Source: SLRI01 sp964393275 (GTDB lineage Bacteria > Pseudomonadota > Alphaproteobacteria > Geminicoccales > Geminicoccaceae). From it: a DNA stretch of 64,000 bases. A program made the translations under genes and the position numbers. Below are positions 54,856 to 63,632 of the stretch, piece after piece. Location: positions 54,807 through 118,806 of the forward strand of contig CAYMTA010000009.1 in assembly GCA_964393275.1 (NCBI GenBank), written 5' to 3'. The notes under the pieces are model-generated. The model ran no database searches and had not been told where the DNA came from. It was given only the letters and a program-made list of their open reading frames with translations. Positions within the stretch are counted from its first letter, which is position 1; each line of letters begins with the position of its first letter.

Positions 54856-55784
54856 GACAGCTTGGCCGCCGGCGCTGCCTGAGCATCCTCGCGGCCTCCA
54901 CCCTGGGCCTGGCGCTGCCGGCCGAGGCCAGCAGCGCCCTTGCGACCCATCGCTGGTCGGGCGTGGCGCTCGGCGCCCCGGCCGAGCTCCTCGTTCGTCA
55001 CGACGACCCGATCCGGGCCGCCGGCCTGATCGAGGCCGCGGTCGCCGAGCTTCGCAGGCTCGAGCGCATCTTCAGCCTGTTCGACGCCGAAAGCGCCCTC
55101 GTCCGGCTGAATCGCCAAGGCCGACTTTCGGAGCCGCCGCTCGAGCTGGTCGATCTCCTGCAGCAGGCGAGAGCCATTCACCTCGCCACCACTGGCGCCT
55201 TCGATCCGACCATCCAGCCGCTCTGGCGGCTCCATGCCGACGCTGCCGCCGCCGGTCACATCCCCAAGGGCGAGGCCCTGGAGGCAGCCCGGAAGGCGGT
55301 CGGGCTGGAGCGGGTCGCCGTCGGCTACGACGAGATCGCCTTCAGCCGGCCGGGCATGGCGCTGACCCTGAACGGCATCGCCCAGGGCTACCTTACCGAC
55401 CGCATCGCCGATTTGCTGCGCGCCGGCGGCCTCGCCCATGTGCTGGTCGATCTGGGCGAGATCCGGGCCCTGGGCGAGCGGGCACCGGGGGAGCCCTGGC
55501 GCATTGGTCTTGGCACGACCGAGGAAGTGATGTCCCTCGCCGACGGTGCCGTCGCCACCTCGGCCCCCTTCGGCACGGTGCTCGATGCGGCCGGCAGCAT
55601 CGGCCACATCATCGACCCGCGCCTCGGCCGACCGAGCGCCGGACAATGGCGTCGCGTCTCCGTCCTGCACCCGCGCGCCACCATCGCCGACGGTCTCTCG
55701 ACCGCCTTCGTCCTCCTGACAGAGCCCGAGATCGAGAAGGCGCTCGAAGCCTTTCCGACGGCACGGGTCCGCACGGCCGCCTGA
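54852..55784 (+). CDS. ApbE-family FAD:protein FMN transferase (NirX/NosX type)
   Basis: 310 residues from ATG at 54852 (ATGA overlap). Tat-like signal (RRRCLSILAASTLGLALP, cut near AEA-SSA). Family residues: RLERIFSLFDAESALVRLNR, TGAFDPTIQPLWRLHA, LTLNGIAQGYLTDRIADLLR, LVDLGEIRALGERAPGEPWR and HIIDPRLGRPSAGQWR, with Asp residues for Mg and the T-D-G-x-S-T-A-like ADGLSTAFVLL. It attaches FMN to a Thr of NirI/NosR-type proteins in the periplasm. Being last in the nirI operon, its substrate is almost certainly NirI. Confidence 0.93.
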   Translation: MRQLGRRRCLSILAASTLGLALPAEASSALATHRWSGVALGAPAELLVRHDDPIRAAGLIEAAVAELRRLERIFSLFDAESALVRLNRQGRLSEPPLELVDLLQQARAIHLATTGAFDPTIQPLWRLHADAAAAGHIPKGEALEAARKAVGLERVAVGYDEIAFSRPGMALTLNGIAQGYLTDRIADLLRAGGLAHVLVDLGEIRALGERAPGEPWRIGLGTTEEVMSLADGAVATSAPFGTVLDAAGSIGHIIDPRLGRPSAGQWRRVSVLHPRATIADGLSTAFVLLTEPEIEKALEAFPTARVRTAA

Positions 55785-55824
55785 GCCACCGCCGATTGAC
55801 AGGCCCGCCGTTCGCACCTAGCGT

Positions 55825-55842
55825 ACTAACCAATTGGTTAGT
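55825..55842. promoter_or_regulatory. Perfect 18-bp palindrome before hyuA, likely TetR operator
   Basis: ACTAACCAATTGGTTAGT is a perfect inverted repeat lying 16 bases before the hyuA ATG, in a region that also holds a possible -10. The A/T-centred TAACCAATTGGTTA type fits TetR-family operators. A TetR gene sits at the far end of the same gene group (62353-63039). No second copy of the palindrome was seen. Confidence 0.7.
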
Positions 55843-55857
55843 TAGGGATGGCAGCCA

Positions 55858-57969
55858 ATGGGCTTGGCGGACGCGAGCGGGCGGACGGTCAGGATCGCCG
55901 CGGACATCGGCGGCACCTTCACCGACCTCGTGCTCGTCAAGGGCGAGGGTGAGGTTTTCACGGCCAAAATCTCGTCCACCGGAACGGCTCCCGAGGCTGC
56001 GGTCCTGAACGGCATCGGCGCCATCATGGCCGAGGCCGGGGTCGATGGCAGCCAGGTGATCGAGGTGCTGCACGGCACCACCATCGGCTCGAACACGCTT
56101 CTCGAGCGCACCGGTGCCCCGACCGGCCTGATCACCACGAAGGGCTTTCGCGATATCCTCGAGATCGGCCGGGTGCGCACGCCCGAGATGTTCGATCTCG
56201 CCTGGACCAAGCCCGAGCCTTTGGTGCCGCGCCGCGCCCGGCTCGAGGTGACCGAGCGGATCGCCGCCGACGGCACCGTCCTGACCCCACTCGCCGAGGC
56301 GGAGGTGCTGGAGGCCGGCCAACGGCTCCAGCGGCAGGGCATCACCTCCGTCGCCGTCTGCTTCATCAACAGCTATCGCAACGGCGCCCACGAGCGCCGC
56401 GTCGGCGAGCTGCTGGCCGAGCACTTCCCGGACATGGAGGTCACCCTCTCGGCAGCCTTGCAGCCCGAGGCCAAGGAGTACGAGCGGACCAGCACCGCCG
56501 TCGTCAACGCCTATGTCCTCCCGGTCATGCGGGGCTATCTGGCGCGGCTCGCCGCCGGGCTCGAAGGGCTCGGAATCGAGGCCCCGCTCCTCGTCGTGAG
56601 CTCGAGCGGCGGCCTCGCACGGGCGTCCGTGGCGGAAGCGCAGCCCGTCCTCTTCATCTCCTCCGGCCCGGCCGCCGGGGTCACGGGTGCCGCCCGGCTG
56701 GGTGCCGCCAACAGAATCGACGATCTGATCGTCTTCGACATGGGCGGCACCACGGCCAAGGCAGCGCTGGTCGAGGGCGGGCGCATCTCGCGCACCAGCG
56801 AGTACGAGTTCCGCGCCGGCATCTCGACACCCAGCCGCTTCATCAAGGCCGGCGGCTTCCTCATGCGTGCCCCCACCATCGACATCGCCGAGGTCGGCGC
56901 CGGCGCCGGCTCGATCGCCACGGTCGATGCCGGCGGGCTCATCCATGTGGGCCCGCGCTCCGCCGGCGCGGAGCCCGGCCCCGCCTGCTACGGCAAGGGT
57001 GGCACCAGCGCCACGGTGACCGACGCCAACGTGGTCCTGGGCTACCTGAACCCGAGGGAGCTCGCCGGCGGCACGCTCGCGATCGACGCCGCCCTCTCCA
57101 AGCAGGCTGTCACCACCCACGTCGCGGCACCGCTCGGCGTCGGTGCCGCCGAGGCGGCGCTCGGCGTGCGCGAGATCGCCAATCTCAACATGGCCCGCGC
57201 CATCCGCGCCGTGACCGTCGAGCGCGGTGTCGACCCGAGGGACTTCACCCTCGTCGCCTTCGGCGGCAGCGGCCCCGTCCATGCGTGCGACCTCGCCCGG
57301 ATGCTCGGCATCCGCCACATCCTGCTGCCCAATCTCGCCGGTGTCTTCACCGCCGCCGGCATGCTGGCCGGCGACATCGAGCGCCAGCTCGTCCAGCCTT
57401 TGCCGGCAACACTCGAGGAAGAGCTCGGCCCGAGGCTCCAGTCGGCGCTCGGCCAGCTCGAAGCCGAGGCCCGCGCGGCGCTCGCCGAGGAAGGCTTCGA
57501 CAGCCACCAGATGGCGATCGAGCGGCAGATCGATCTCCGCTTCGAGAACCAGGACACCGAGCTCGGCGTGGTCGTCGACGCGAGTTTCGAGCCGGGCTTC
57601 GCCGCCCCCTTGCGCGAGCGCTTCCTCGAAGCCTACGAGCGCGTCTACGAGTACCGCGCCCGGGACCGGGTCGAGGTGGTGGCCGTTCGCGTCGTCGGAA
57701 CGGGCCACCGCCAGGGCAAGCTCGACTTCAGGCGCTACAGCACCAGGGACGGCAGTGGCACGAAAGGCAGCCCGGAGCGCCAGGTGATGTTCGAGAAGGA
57801 CCAGGGCTTCGTCGCCACCCCCGTGATCGACCGCTCCGCCTTGCCGCAGGTCGCCCGGGGGCCCTTGATCATCGAGAGCCTGGACACGACCGCCGTCATC
57901 CCGCCCGGTGCCCTCGTCCGCGCGGACGAGGCGGGCAATCTGCGCATCGAGCTGGAGGGCCGGGCATGA
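55858..57969 (+). CDS. hyuA: Hydantoinase/oxoprolinase family protein, subunit A
   Basis: 703 residues. N-terminal ASKHA ATPase fold: RIAADIGGTFTDLVLVKGEG binds phosphate, HGTTIGSNTLLERTGAPTGL and VFDMGGTTAKAALVEGGRI are further nucleotide-site loops. The C-terminal region has RQIDLRFENQDTEL and VRVVGTG. The family contains N-methylhydantoinase, acetone and acetophenone carboxylases and 5-oxoprolinase; all couple ATP hydrolysis to an amide or carboxylation reaction with HyuB. The substrate cannot be named. Its stop overlaps the hyuB start (ATGA). The adjacent importer suggests the substrate or its parent is brought in from outside. Confidence 0.92.
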   Translation: MGLADASGRTVRIAADIGGTFTDLVLVKGEGEVFTAKISSTGTAPEAAVLNGIGAIMAEAGVDGSQVIEVLHGTTIGSNTLLERTGAPTGLITTKGFRDILEIGRVRTPEMFDLAWTKPEPLVPRRARLEVTERIAADGTVLTPLAEAEVLEAGQRLQRQGITSVAVCFINSYRNGAHERRVGELLAEHFPDMEVTLSAALQPEAKEYERTSTAVVNAYVLPVMRGYLARLAAGLEGLGIEAPLLVVSSSGGLARASVAEAQPVLFISSGPAAGVTGAARLGAANRIDDLIVFDMGGTTAKAALVEGGRISRTSEYEFRAGISTPSRFIKAGGFLMRAPTIDIAEVGAGAGSIATVDAGGLIHVGPRSAGAEPGPACYGKGGTSATVTDANVVLGYLNPRELAGGTLAIDAALSKQAVTTHVAAPLGVGAAEAALGVREIANLNMARAIRAVTVERGVDPRDFTLVAFGGSGPVHACDLARMLGIRHILLPNLAGVFTAAGMLAGDIERQLVQPLPATLEEELGPRLQSALGQLEAEARAALAEEGFDSHQMAIERQIDLRFENQDTELGVVVDASFEPGFAAPLRERFLEAYERVYEYRARDRVEVVAVRVVGTGHRQGKLDFRRYSTRDGSGTKGSPERQVMFEKDQGFVATPVIDRSALPQVARGPLIIESLDTTAVIPPGALVRADEAGNLRIELEGRA

Positions 57970-59717
57970 CCGTCAAGAGCGATGGCTCGCCCTTCGGCGA
58001 CCCGATCACCTTCGCCGTCATCAAGAACGCCTTCGACACCATCGTCGACGAGATGGCCTACAACGTCATGCGCACGGCGCGCTCGCACATCGTCCGCGAC
58101 GTGCTCGACTACTCGACCACCCTCTGTGACCGCCAGGGCCGCATCATCGCCCAGGCGAAGACGGTGGCCCTGCATCTGGGCGCCGTCCCCGATGCCATCG
58201 AAGCGGTCCAGGCCGCTTTCGGCGACGATCTCCATCCTGGCGACGTGGTGATCATGAACGACCCCTACGAGGGCGGCATGCATCTCCCGGACATCTTCAT
58301 GTTCAAGCCGGTCTTTCACGCGGACCGGCTCCAGGGCTTCACCGTCGTCGTGGCGCATCACTGCGACATGGGCGGCCGGGTGCCGGGCTCCAACGCCTCC
58401 GATTCGACCGAGATCTTCCAGGAAGGCTTCCGCGTCCCGCCGCTCAAGCTCTACGAGCGAGGCGAGCCGAACAGAACGCTCTTTCGCCTGTTCGAGAAGA
58501 ACGTCCGCGTCCCCGATCTGGTGATCGGCGACCTGCTCTCGCAATACGCCACCTGCCGGATGGGCGAGCGGCAATATCTTCGGCTGATTGAGCGCTACGG
58601 GGCGGCGACCATCGAGAGCTACATCGAGGGCCTGCTCGATTACGCCGAGACCATGACCCGGCGCGAGATCGAGGCCTGGCCCGACGGCACCTACAGCTTC
58701 ACCGACCACATCGACGGCGACGGCTTCACCGAGGAAGCCATCCCGATCAAGGTGACGATCACCGTCAAGGGCGGCCATCTCGAGGTCGATTTCGAGGGCA
58801 GCGCGCCCCAGGTCAAGGGTGCGATCAACTCCACCCTCTCGTTCGTCAAGTCCGCGAGCTACCTCAGCGTCCGCTGCGTCATGGAGACGGACGCCCCCAA
58901 CAATGCCGGCGTCTTTCGCTGCATCGACGTCAAGGCGCCCTTGGGCTCCATGCTCAACCCGCGCCTACCTGCGGCGGTCGCCGCCCGGGCCCTTACCGGC
59001 TATCGCATCGTCGACACCATGCTCGGCTGCCTCGCCCAGATCGTGCCGGCCAAGGTCATGGCGGCCGGCGAGGGTGGCAACACGGTCGTCTGCCTCGGCG
59101 GCTACGACAAGGCGACGGGCGAGCCGTTCATCCTGGTCGACATGATCAATGGCGCCTGGGGCGGCCGAGTCGATCAGGACGGCATCGAAGGCGTGACCAA
59201 TCCTTCGCAGAACATGTCGAACCTGCCGGTCGAGACGCTTGAAGCGCGCTATCCCGTGCGCATCGAGGCCTTCGGCTACCGCCAGGACTCCTGCGGCGCC
59301 GGCCGCTGGCGGGGCGGGCTCGGCCTCTCCCGCACCTACCGCCTGCTCGCCCCCGAGGCGATGCTGCAGCTCCGCTCCGACCGCACCGTACATGCGCCCT
59401 ACGGCCTCTTCGGCGGCGAGCCGGGGGCGCTCACGGTCAATATCCTGAACCCCGACCGCAATGCCGAGGCGGTGCCCGGCAAGCTCACCCGCACCATCCT
59501 GGCCGGCGACAGCCTCTGCCACCACCAGGCCGGCGGCGGCGGCTACGGCGATCCTTTGCAGCGCGACCCCGACCTCGTCGCCAGGGACGCGCTGGACGAG
59601 AAGATCAGCAGCGACTACGCCCGCGAGCGGCACGGCGTCGTCCTGACGGAGGCATGCGCACCGGACGCCGCCGCCACGGCGGCGCTCCGCGCCGAGCTTC
59701 GCGCCCAAAGGACTTGA
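57966..59717 (+). CDS. hyuB: Hydantoinase/oxoprolinase family protein, subunit B
   Basis: 583 residues from ATG at 57966. HyuB motifs: FAVIKNAFDTIVDEMAYNVM, DFSTTLCDRQGRI-like DYSTTLCDRQGRIIAQAKTV, DVVIMNDPYEGGMHLPDIFM, FVVVAHHCDMGG-like TVVVAHHCDMGGRVPGSNAS, and GGNTVVCLGGYDKATGEPF with GAGRWRGGLGLSRTY near the end. The D-P-Y and H-H-x-D-x-G residues bind metal for catalysis. It works with HyuA as a heteromer; residues do not settle which amide or ketone is the substrate. Length matches the family. Confidence 0.93.
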   Translation: MTVKSDGSPFGDPITFAVIKNAFDTIVDEMAYNVMRTARSHIVRDVLDYSTTLCDRQGRIIAQAKTVALHLGAVPDAIEAVQAAFGDDLHPGDVVIMNDPYEGGMHLPDIFMFKPVFHADRLQGFTVVVAHHCDMGGRVPGSNASDSTEIFQEGFRVPPLKLYERGEPNRTLFRLFEKNVRVPDLVIGDLLSQYATCRMGERQYLRLIERYGAATIESYIEGLLDYAETMTRREIEAWPDGTYSFTDHIDGDGFTEEAIPIKVTITVKGGHLEVDFEGSAPQVKGAINSTLSFVKSASYLSVRCVMETDAPNNAGVFRCIDVKAPLGSMLNPRLPAAVAARALTGYRIVDTMLGCLAQIVPAKVMAAGEGGNTVVCLGGYDKATGEPFILVDMINGAWGGRVDQDGIEGVTNPSQNMSNLPVETLEARYPVRIEAFGYRQDSCGAGRWRGGLGLSRTYRLLAPEAMLQLRSDRTVHAPYGLFGGEPGALTVNILNPDRNAEAVPGKLTRTILAGDSLCHHQAGGGGYGDPLQRDPDLVARDALDEKISSDYARERHGVVLTEACAPDAAATAALRAELRAQRT

Positions 59718-59733
59718 GCTCGAAAAGGGAGGA

Positions 59734-60723
59734 ATGACGATGGCAGCCCGACGGACGATCCTCGCAAGCACCCTGGCGACAGCACTGCTCGCCGCCTCGG
59801 CCAGTGTGGCCCTGGCGCAGGAGCCCCTGACGGTCCGGCTCGATTTCTCGCCCTGGGGGGTGCATGCCGGCATGCATTATGCCATGAGCCAGGGCTGGTT
59901 CGAGGAGGCGGGCCTCGACGTCGATCTCCAGGACGGCCGCGGCTCCGGCAACACGCTGCAGCTCGTCAATGCCGGCCAGGTCGATGTCGGCCAGATCCAG
60001 CTCGGCCTCTTGGGCGCCGCGCGCGAGCAGGGGGCCAAGATCAAGTCTTTCGCCGGCTTCCAGCGCAAGACCGACCTCTGCATCCTGGTCGATCGGGATT
60101 CGCCGATCCAGAAGATCGCCGATCTGAAGGGCAAGACGCTCGTCGTCTTCGCGGCCAGCCCCTGGGCTCCCTATATCGACGAATATCTGGCGGCGGGCGG
60201 CCTCGACCAGACCACGGTCGAGGTCCTCTTCGTCGATCCGGCGGCCCTTTGGGGCACCTACACCGCCGGTCGCGCCGACGGGCTGATGTCGACCATCGGC
60301 TCCGCCATCCCCGTCGCCGAGAAGTCCCGGCCGTCCAAGTGCCTGATGCTGGACGAGGCCGGCCTCACCTTCCCGAGCTACGGCCTGATCGCGACCGAGG
60401 AGACCATCGCCTCGCGGGCCGAGGAGCTGGCGAAGCTGGTCGCCGTCGAGCAGCGCGCCTGGGCCGCCATCAAGGAAGATCCGGATCTCGGCGTCCAGGC
60501 GATCATCGCGGAACGACCGGACGCCAACCTCGACCCCGACATCCTGCGTGGCCAGATCGAGATCACCCTCGACTACTTCGACACCCCCGCCACCGAAGGC
60601 AAGCCGATCGGCTGGCAGGCGCGCGAGGACTGGGAAAAAGCGCTCCAGGGCATGGAGAAGGCCGGCCTGATCAGCCCGGGCTGGGACCCCGACGACTACT
60701 ACACCAACGACCTGGTGCACTAG
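59734..60723 (+). CDS. ABC transporter substrate-binding protein (NMT1/THI5, SsuA-like)
   Basis: 329 residues with a signal peptide (RRTILASTLATALLAASASV, cut near ALA-QEP). The two-lobed domain of the NMT1/THI5/SsuA group is seen from LTVRLDFSPWGVHAGMHYAM, GQVDVGQIQLGLLGAAREQG, KIADLKGKTLVVFAASPWAP, then YTAGRADGLMSTIGSA. Substrates of the group are pyrimidines (HMP, thiamine precursors), aliphatic sulfonates, nitrate or taurine. The hydantoinase genes upstream make a cyclic amide or pyrimidine-like compound plausible. It is followed by ATPase and permease genes to form a full importer. Confidence 0.9.
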   Translation: MTMAARRTILASTLATALLAASASVALAQEPLTVRLDFSPWGVHAGMHYAMSQGWFEEAGLDVDLQDGRGSGNTLQLVNAGQVDVGQIQLGLLGAAREQGAKIKSFAGFQRKTDLCILVDRDSPIQKIADLKGKTLVVFAASPWAPYIDEYLAAGGLDQTTVEVLFVDPAALWGTYTAGRADGLMSTIGSAIPVAEKSRPSKCLMLDEAGLTFPSYGLIATEETIASRAEELAKLVAVEQRAWAAIKEDPDLGVQAIIAERPDANLDPDILRGQIEITLDYFDTPATEGKPIGWQAREDWEKALQGMEKAGLISPGWDPDDYYTNDLVH

Positions 60724-60728
60724 GACCG

Positions 60729-61523
60729 GTGAGCCACCAGGACCGGGGCACCGAGCCTTATGTGGCGCTCGACCGCGTGGCGAAGGTCTATCCCTCGCCA
60801 CGCGGCGACGTCGAAGCGCTGGCCGACATCGACCTGCGGATAGCGCCCAGCACCTTCGTCAGCGTCGTGGGTCCGAGCGGCTGCGGCAAGAGCACGCTGA
60901 TGAAGTGCCTGGCCGGTCTGGTGCCGATCACACGAGGCACAATCGCCATCAATGGCCGCAAGCTGGACGGCCCGCCCGACGCCATGGGCATCGTCTTCCA
61001 GCGCGACGTGCTGCTCGACTGGCGAACCATCCTCGACAACGTGCTCCTGCAGGCGGAGCTCCATCGCCTGCCCCGCGCCGACTATCGGGACAGGGCCATG
61101 CAGCTCCTCGCGCGCTTCGGCCTCGAGGGGTTCGAGGACCGCCACCCCTGGGAGCTTTCGGGCGGCATGCGCCAGCGCGCCGCCATCTGCCGCGCCCTCC
61201 TCTGCGATCCCGAGCTGCTCTTGATGGACGAGCCCTTCGGCGCCCTCGACGCCATGACCCGCGACGACCTCAACGTGGAGCTCACGCGCATCTGGCAGGG
61301 CACGGGCAAGACGGTCCTCTTCATCACCCACTCGATCGTCGAGGCGGTCTATCTGGCCGACCGTGTGGTGATGATGTCGCGCGGCCCCGGGCGGATCGTC
61401 GAGGTGATCGACATCGATCTTCCCCGCCCGCGCGCCCTCGCCATCCGCGAGACGCCGGCCTTCGGCGCCTATGTGCACCAGATCCGCCACCACTTCGCCG
61501 AGCTCGGGATCCTGAAGGAATGA
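60729..61523 (+). CDS. ABC transporter ATP-binding protein (SsuB/ThiZ type)
   Basis: 264 residues from GTG at 60729, five bases after the previous stop. Walker A VVGPSGCGKSTLMKCLAGL, Q-loop MGIVFQRDVLLDWRTILDN, signature LSGGMRQRAAICRALLCDP, Walker B LLLMDEPFGALDAMTRDDLN and the His switch FITHSIVEAVYLADRVVMM. It energises the importer with the substrate-binding protein before it and the permease after it (ATGA overlap). The ssu/nitrate/taurine group is the best match by motif spacing. Confidence 0.94.
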   Translation: MSHQDRGTEPYVALDRVAKVYPSPRGDVEALADIDLRIAPSTFVSVVGPSGCGKSTLMKCLAGLVPITRGTIAINGRKLDGPPDAMGIVFQRDVLLDWRTILDNVLLQAELHRLPRADYRDRAMQLLARFGLEGFEDRHPWELSGGMRQRAAICRALLCDPELLLMDEPFGALDAMTRDDLNVELTRIWQGTGKTVLFITHSIVEAVYLADRVVMMSRGPGRIVEVIDIDLPRPRALAIRETPAFGAYVHQIRHHFAELGILKE

Positions 61524-62323
61524 CCGGCTGGCGAAGGCTCCTGATGGGCGAGAGCCGCACCCGCGACGTCCTGCTCGTGCTGGCGGCCCTGGTCGTCCTT
61601 TGGGAGCTCGGCGTCTGGTACTGGCAACCGCCTGCCATCTTCCTGCCGCCGCCGAGCGCCATCCTGGCGGAGTTCCTGACCACGCCGGAGCTCTTCGTCC
61701 GCCACATGGGCTACACGCTCTGGACGACACTCCTCGCCTTCACGATCTCGGTCGTCCTCGGCGTCGCCCTGGCAGTCGCCATCGTCTATTCGCGCCTTTT
61801 GGAGCGGACCATCTACACGCTGCTCGTCGCCCTCAACAGCGTGCCCAAGGTGGCCTTGGCACCCCTCTTCGTCATCTGGCTCGGCACCGGCATGGAGCCC
61901 AAGATCGCGGTCGCCGTGATGCTCGCCCTCTTCCCCATCGTCATCGACATGGTCCTGGGGCTCCGCTCGGTCGATCCCGACATGATCAACCTCGCCCGCG
62001 CCGCCCGTGCCTCGCCCTTGCGAATTCTGGCGAAGATCCGCTTTCCCAATGCCCTTCCCAGCCTCTTCGCCGGCATGAAGGTGGCCATCTCCTTCGCCCT
62101 CGTCGGCGCCATCGTCGGCGAGTTCGTGGCCGGCGGCAACGGCCTCGGCTTCCTCGTCCTCGTGGCCCAGGGCCAGTTCGATACCACCCGCGTCTTCGTC
62201 TCGCTGGTGCTGCTCGGGCTCATGGGCACCGCCCTCTTCTACGTCATCGACTTCGCCGAGCGGCTGATGCTCCCCTGGCACGTCTCGCAACGCGGCGACG
62301 GCGGCGGCCGGCAAGTCGGCTGA
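61520..62323 (+). CDS. ABC transporter permease (SsuC/ThiX type)
   Basis: 267 residues from ATG at 61520 (ATGA overlap with the ATPase). Six membrane segments and the BPD_transp_1 EAA loop NLARAARASPLRILAKIRFP, NALPSLFAGMKVAISFALVG and AIVGEFVAGGNGLGFLVLVA, typical of the SsuC/TauC/NrtB group. It builds the channel of the importer and completes the hyuAB-linked operon. Downstream, after 29 bases, is the convergent TetR gene. Confidence 0.94.
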   Translation: MTGWRRLLMGESRTRDVLLVLAALVVLWELGVWYWQPPAIFLPPPSAILAEFLTTPELFVRHMGYTLWTTLLAFTISVVLGVALAVAIVYSRLLERTIYTLLVALNSVPKVALAPLFVIWLGTGMEPKIAVAVMLALFPIVIDMVLGLRSVDPDMINLARAARASPLRILAKIRFPNALPSLFAGMKVAISFALVGAIVGEFVAGGNGLGFLVLVAQGQFDTTRVFVSLVLLGLMGTALFYVIDFAERLMLPWHVSQRGDGGGRQVG

Positions 62324-62352
62324 GATCCGGCCTGATGGCTCTGCCCTGCTCG

Positions 62353-63039
62353 TCAGCCGGGCGCAGTGGACACCCTTGGCCGCCCGCTGACCGCGTCATC
62401 CGCCCGGCCCGCCTCGAGATAGCCCAGCACCACCTCGACGATATGCTCCTCGCGCCGGGCGAGCCGCTCCTCGGCCAAAAGATTCTCGTTGAAGATGAAG
62501 GTCAGCGTGTGGGCGTTCGCGATGTAGAAATAGGAGAGCCCGCTGATGGTGATGTAGAGATCGACCGGATCGACCCCCCGGCGAAAGACCCCGGCCACCG
62601 AGCCCCGCTCCAGGATGTCGATCAGCGCTTCCAGAAGCGGGTTGTAGAGTGTCTTGATGGTCGCCGACTTCGCGATATGCGTCGCCTTGTGCAGGTTCTC
62701 GCTGTTGAGCAGCGTGATGATCTCCGGCCGCTCGACGAAGAGCCGATGCACCGAGCGGATCAGCCGCTCGATCGCCGCCCGAGGCTCGAGCTGCTTCAAA
62801 AGATCGTCCCGGTGATGGGCGCGCATCAGGACGTAGATCCGCTCCATCACCGCGATGAAGAGCGCCTCCTTGCCGGCGAAGTAGTGATAGACGAGGTTCT
62901 TCGAAACCTCCGCCCGGGCGACGATGGCATCCACCCTGGCCCCGTCATAGCCGCGAAGCGCGAACTCCTCGGTCGCCGCCTCCACGAGCCGCGCTCGACT
63001 GATATCCGCGTTGCGCCTGATGATGGATCGCCTGGCCAA
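62353..63039 (-). CDS. TetR-family transcriptional regulator
   Basis: 228 residues from TTG at 63039, where GAGGGACGG precedes it and MARRSIIRRN begins a usual TetR N-terminus; longer starts to 63093 are less likely. The helix-turn-helix is RARLVEAATEEFALRGYDGA and VDAIVARAEVSKNLVYHYFA with GKEALFIAVMERIY after it. The ligand-binding domain (LFVERPEIITLLNSENLH, SVAGVFRRGVDPVDLYITIS, FIFNENLLAEERLARREEHI) resembles TetR_C regulators of catabolic operons. It converges with the hyu/ABC operon and is probably its repressor, acting at the palindrome at 55825-55842 (inference). Confidence 0.88.
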   Translation of the reverse strand: MARRSIIRRNADISRARLVEAATEEFALRGYDGARVDAIVARAEVSKNLVYHYFAGKEALFIAVMERIYVLMRAHHRDDLLKQLEPRAAIERLIRSVHRLFVERPEIITLLNSENLHKATHIAKSATIKTLYNPLLEALIDILERGSVAGVFRRGVDPVDLYITISGLSYFYIANAHTLTFIFNENLLAEERLARREEHIVEVVLGYLEAGRADDAVSGRPRVSTAPG

Positions 63040-63171
63040 GCCCCGTCCCTCGCCGAATGGCCGATTTGTGCCGCCACGTGCCCTGCGGCACAAGCCGCAC
63101 GGTTGTCACCGCCCCTGTCCCAACGCAGAGTGTGAGCCCGCCCCGGCCGCGGGGTGGCGAGGAAGGTTCCC

Positions 63172-63628
63172 ATGCCGGCCGATCCAGACATTCTCTCCCT
63201 CAACGCCTTCGACGCGACCAGGGGCACCCCAGCCGACCTGGGCACCGCGGCGCTGCTGGCCCGACGCCAGGCCAATTTCGGGCCTGTCTCCGTGCTCTTC
63301 TACGAGGAGCCCCTGCACATCGTGCGGGCCGAGGACGTCTGGCTCGAGGCGCGTGACGGGCGGCGTCTGGCTCGGCGAGATGTTCTTCACCGAGGACGTG
63401 GCCACCCACCTGCTCGAAGCCTATGCCGGCGCGCTCCGACCCGAGCTGGTTGCCCGCGTTGCCGTCATGCGCGCCCTCGCCGACGTCAAATGGGCGACCT
63501 GGGCCATGGTGCAGGAGCAGATCTCCGCCCTCGACTTCGACTATCACAAATACGGCACGTGGAAATATCTCCGCGCCCGCTCGATCATGCACGACTTCCG
63601 CTGGGAACGCTGGCTGCGCGCCATCTAG
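63172..63628 (+). pseudogene. Deletion-fused remnant: class-III aminotransferase N-terminus plus APH-like phosphotransferase C-terminus
   Basis: The frame from ATG 63172 (GAGGAAGG before it) encodes an aminotransferase class-III start: TAALLARRQANFGPVSVLFY, EEPLHIVRAEDVWLEARDG, but the expected D-x-Y-N-N-V continuation is lost near 63360. In another frame, from about 63365 to a stop at 63628, the sequence reads GEMFFTEDVATHLLEAYAGA, VMRALADVKWATWAMVQEQI and YLRARSIMHDFRWERWLR, the C-terminal end of choline-kinase/APH-type phosphotransferases. These two genes are neighbours or fused in some bacteria (as in AGXT2L-type proteins). A deletion with a frame change has joined their ends, so the result cannot be a working enzyme. 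Confidence 0.65.
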
Positions 63629-63632
63629 GCGC

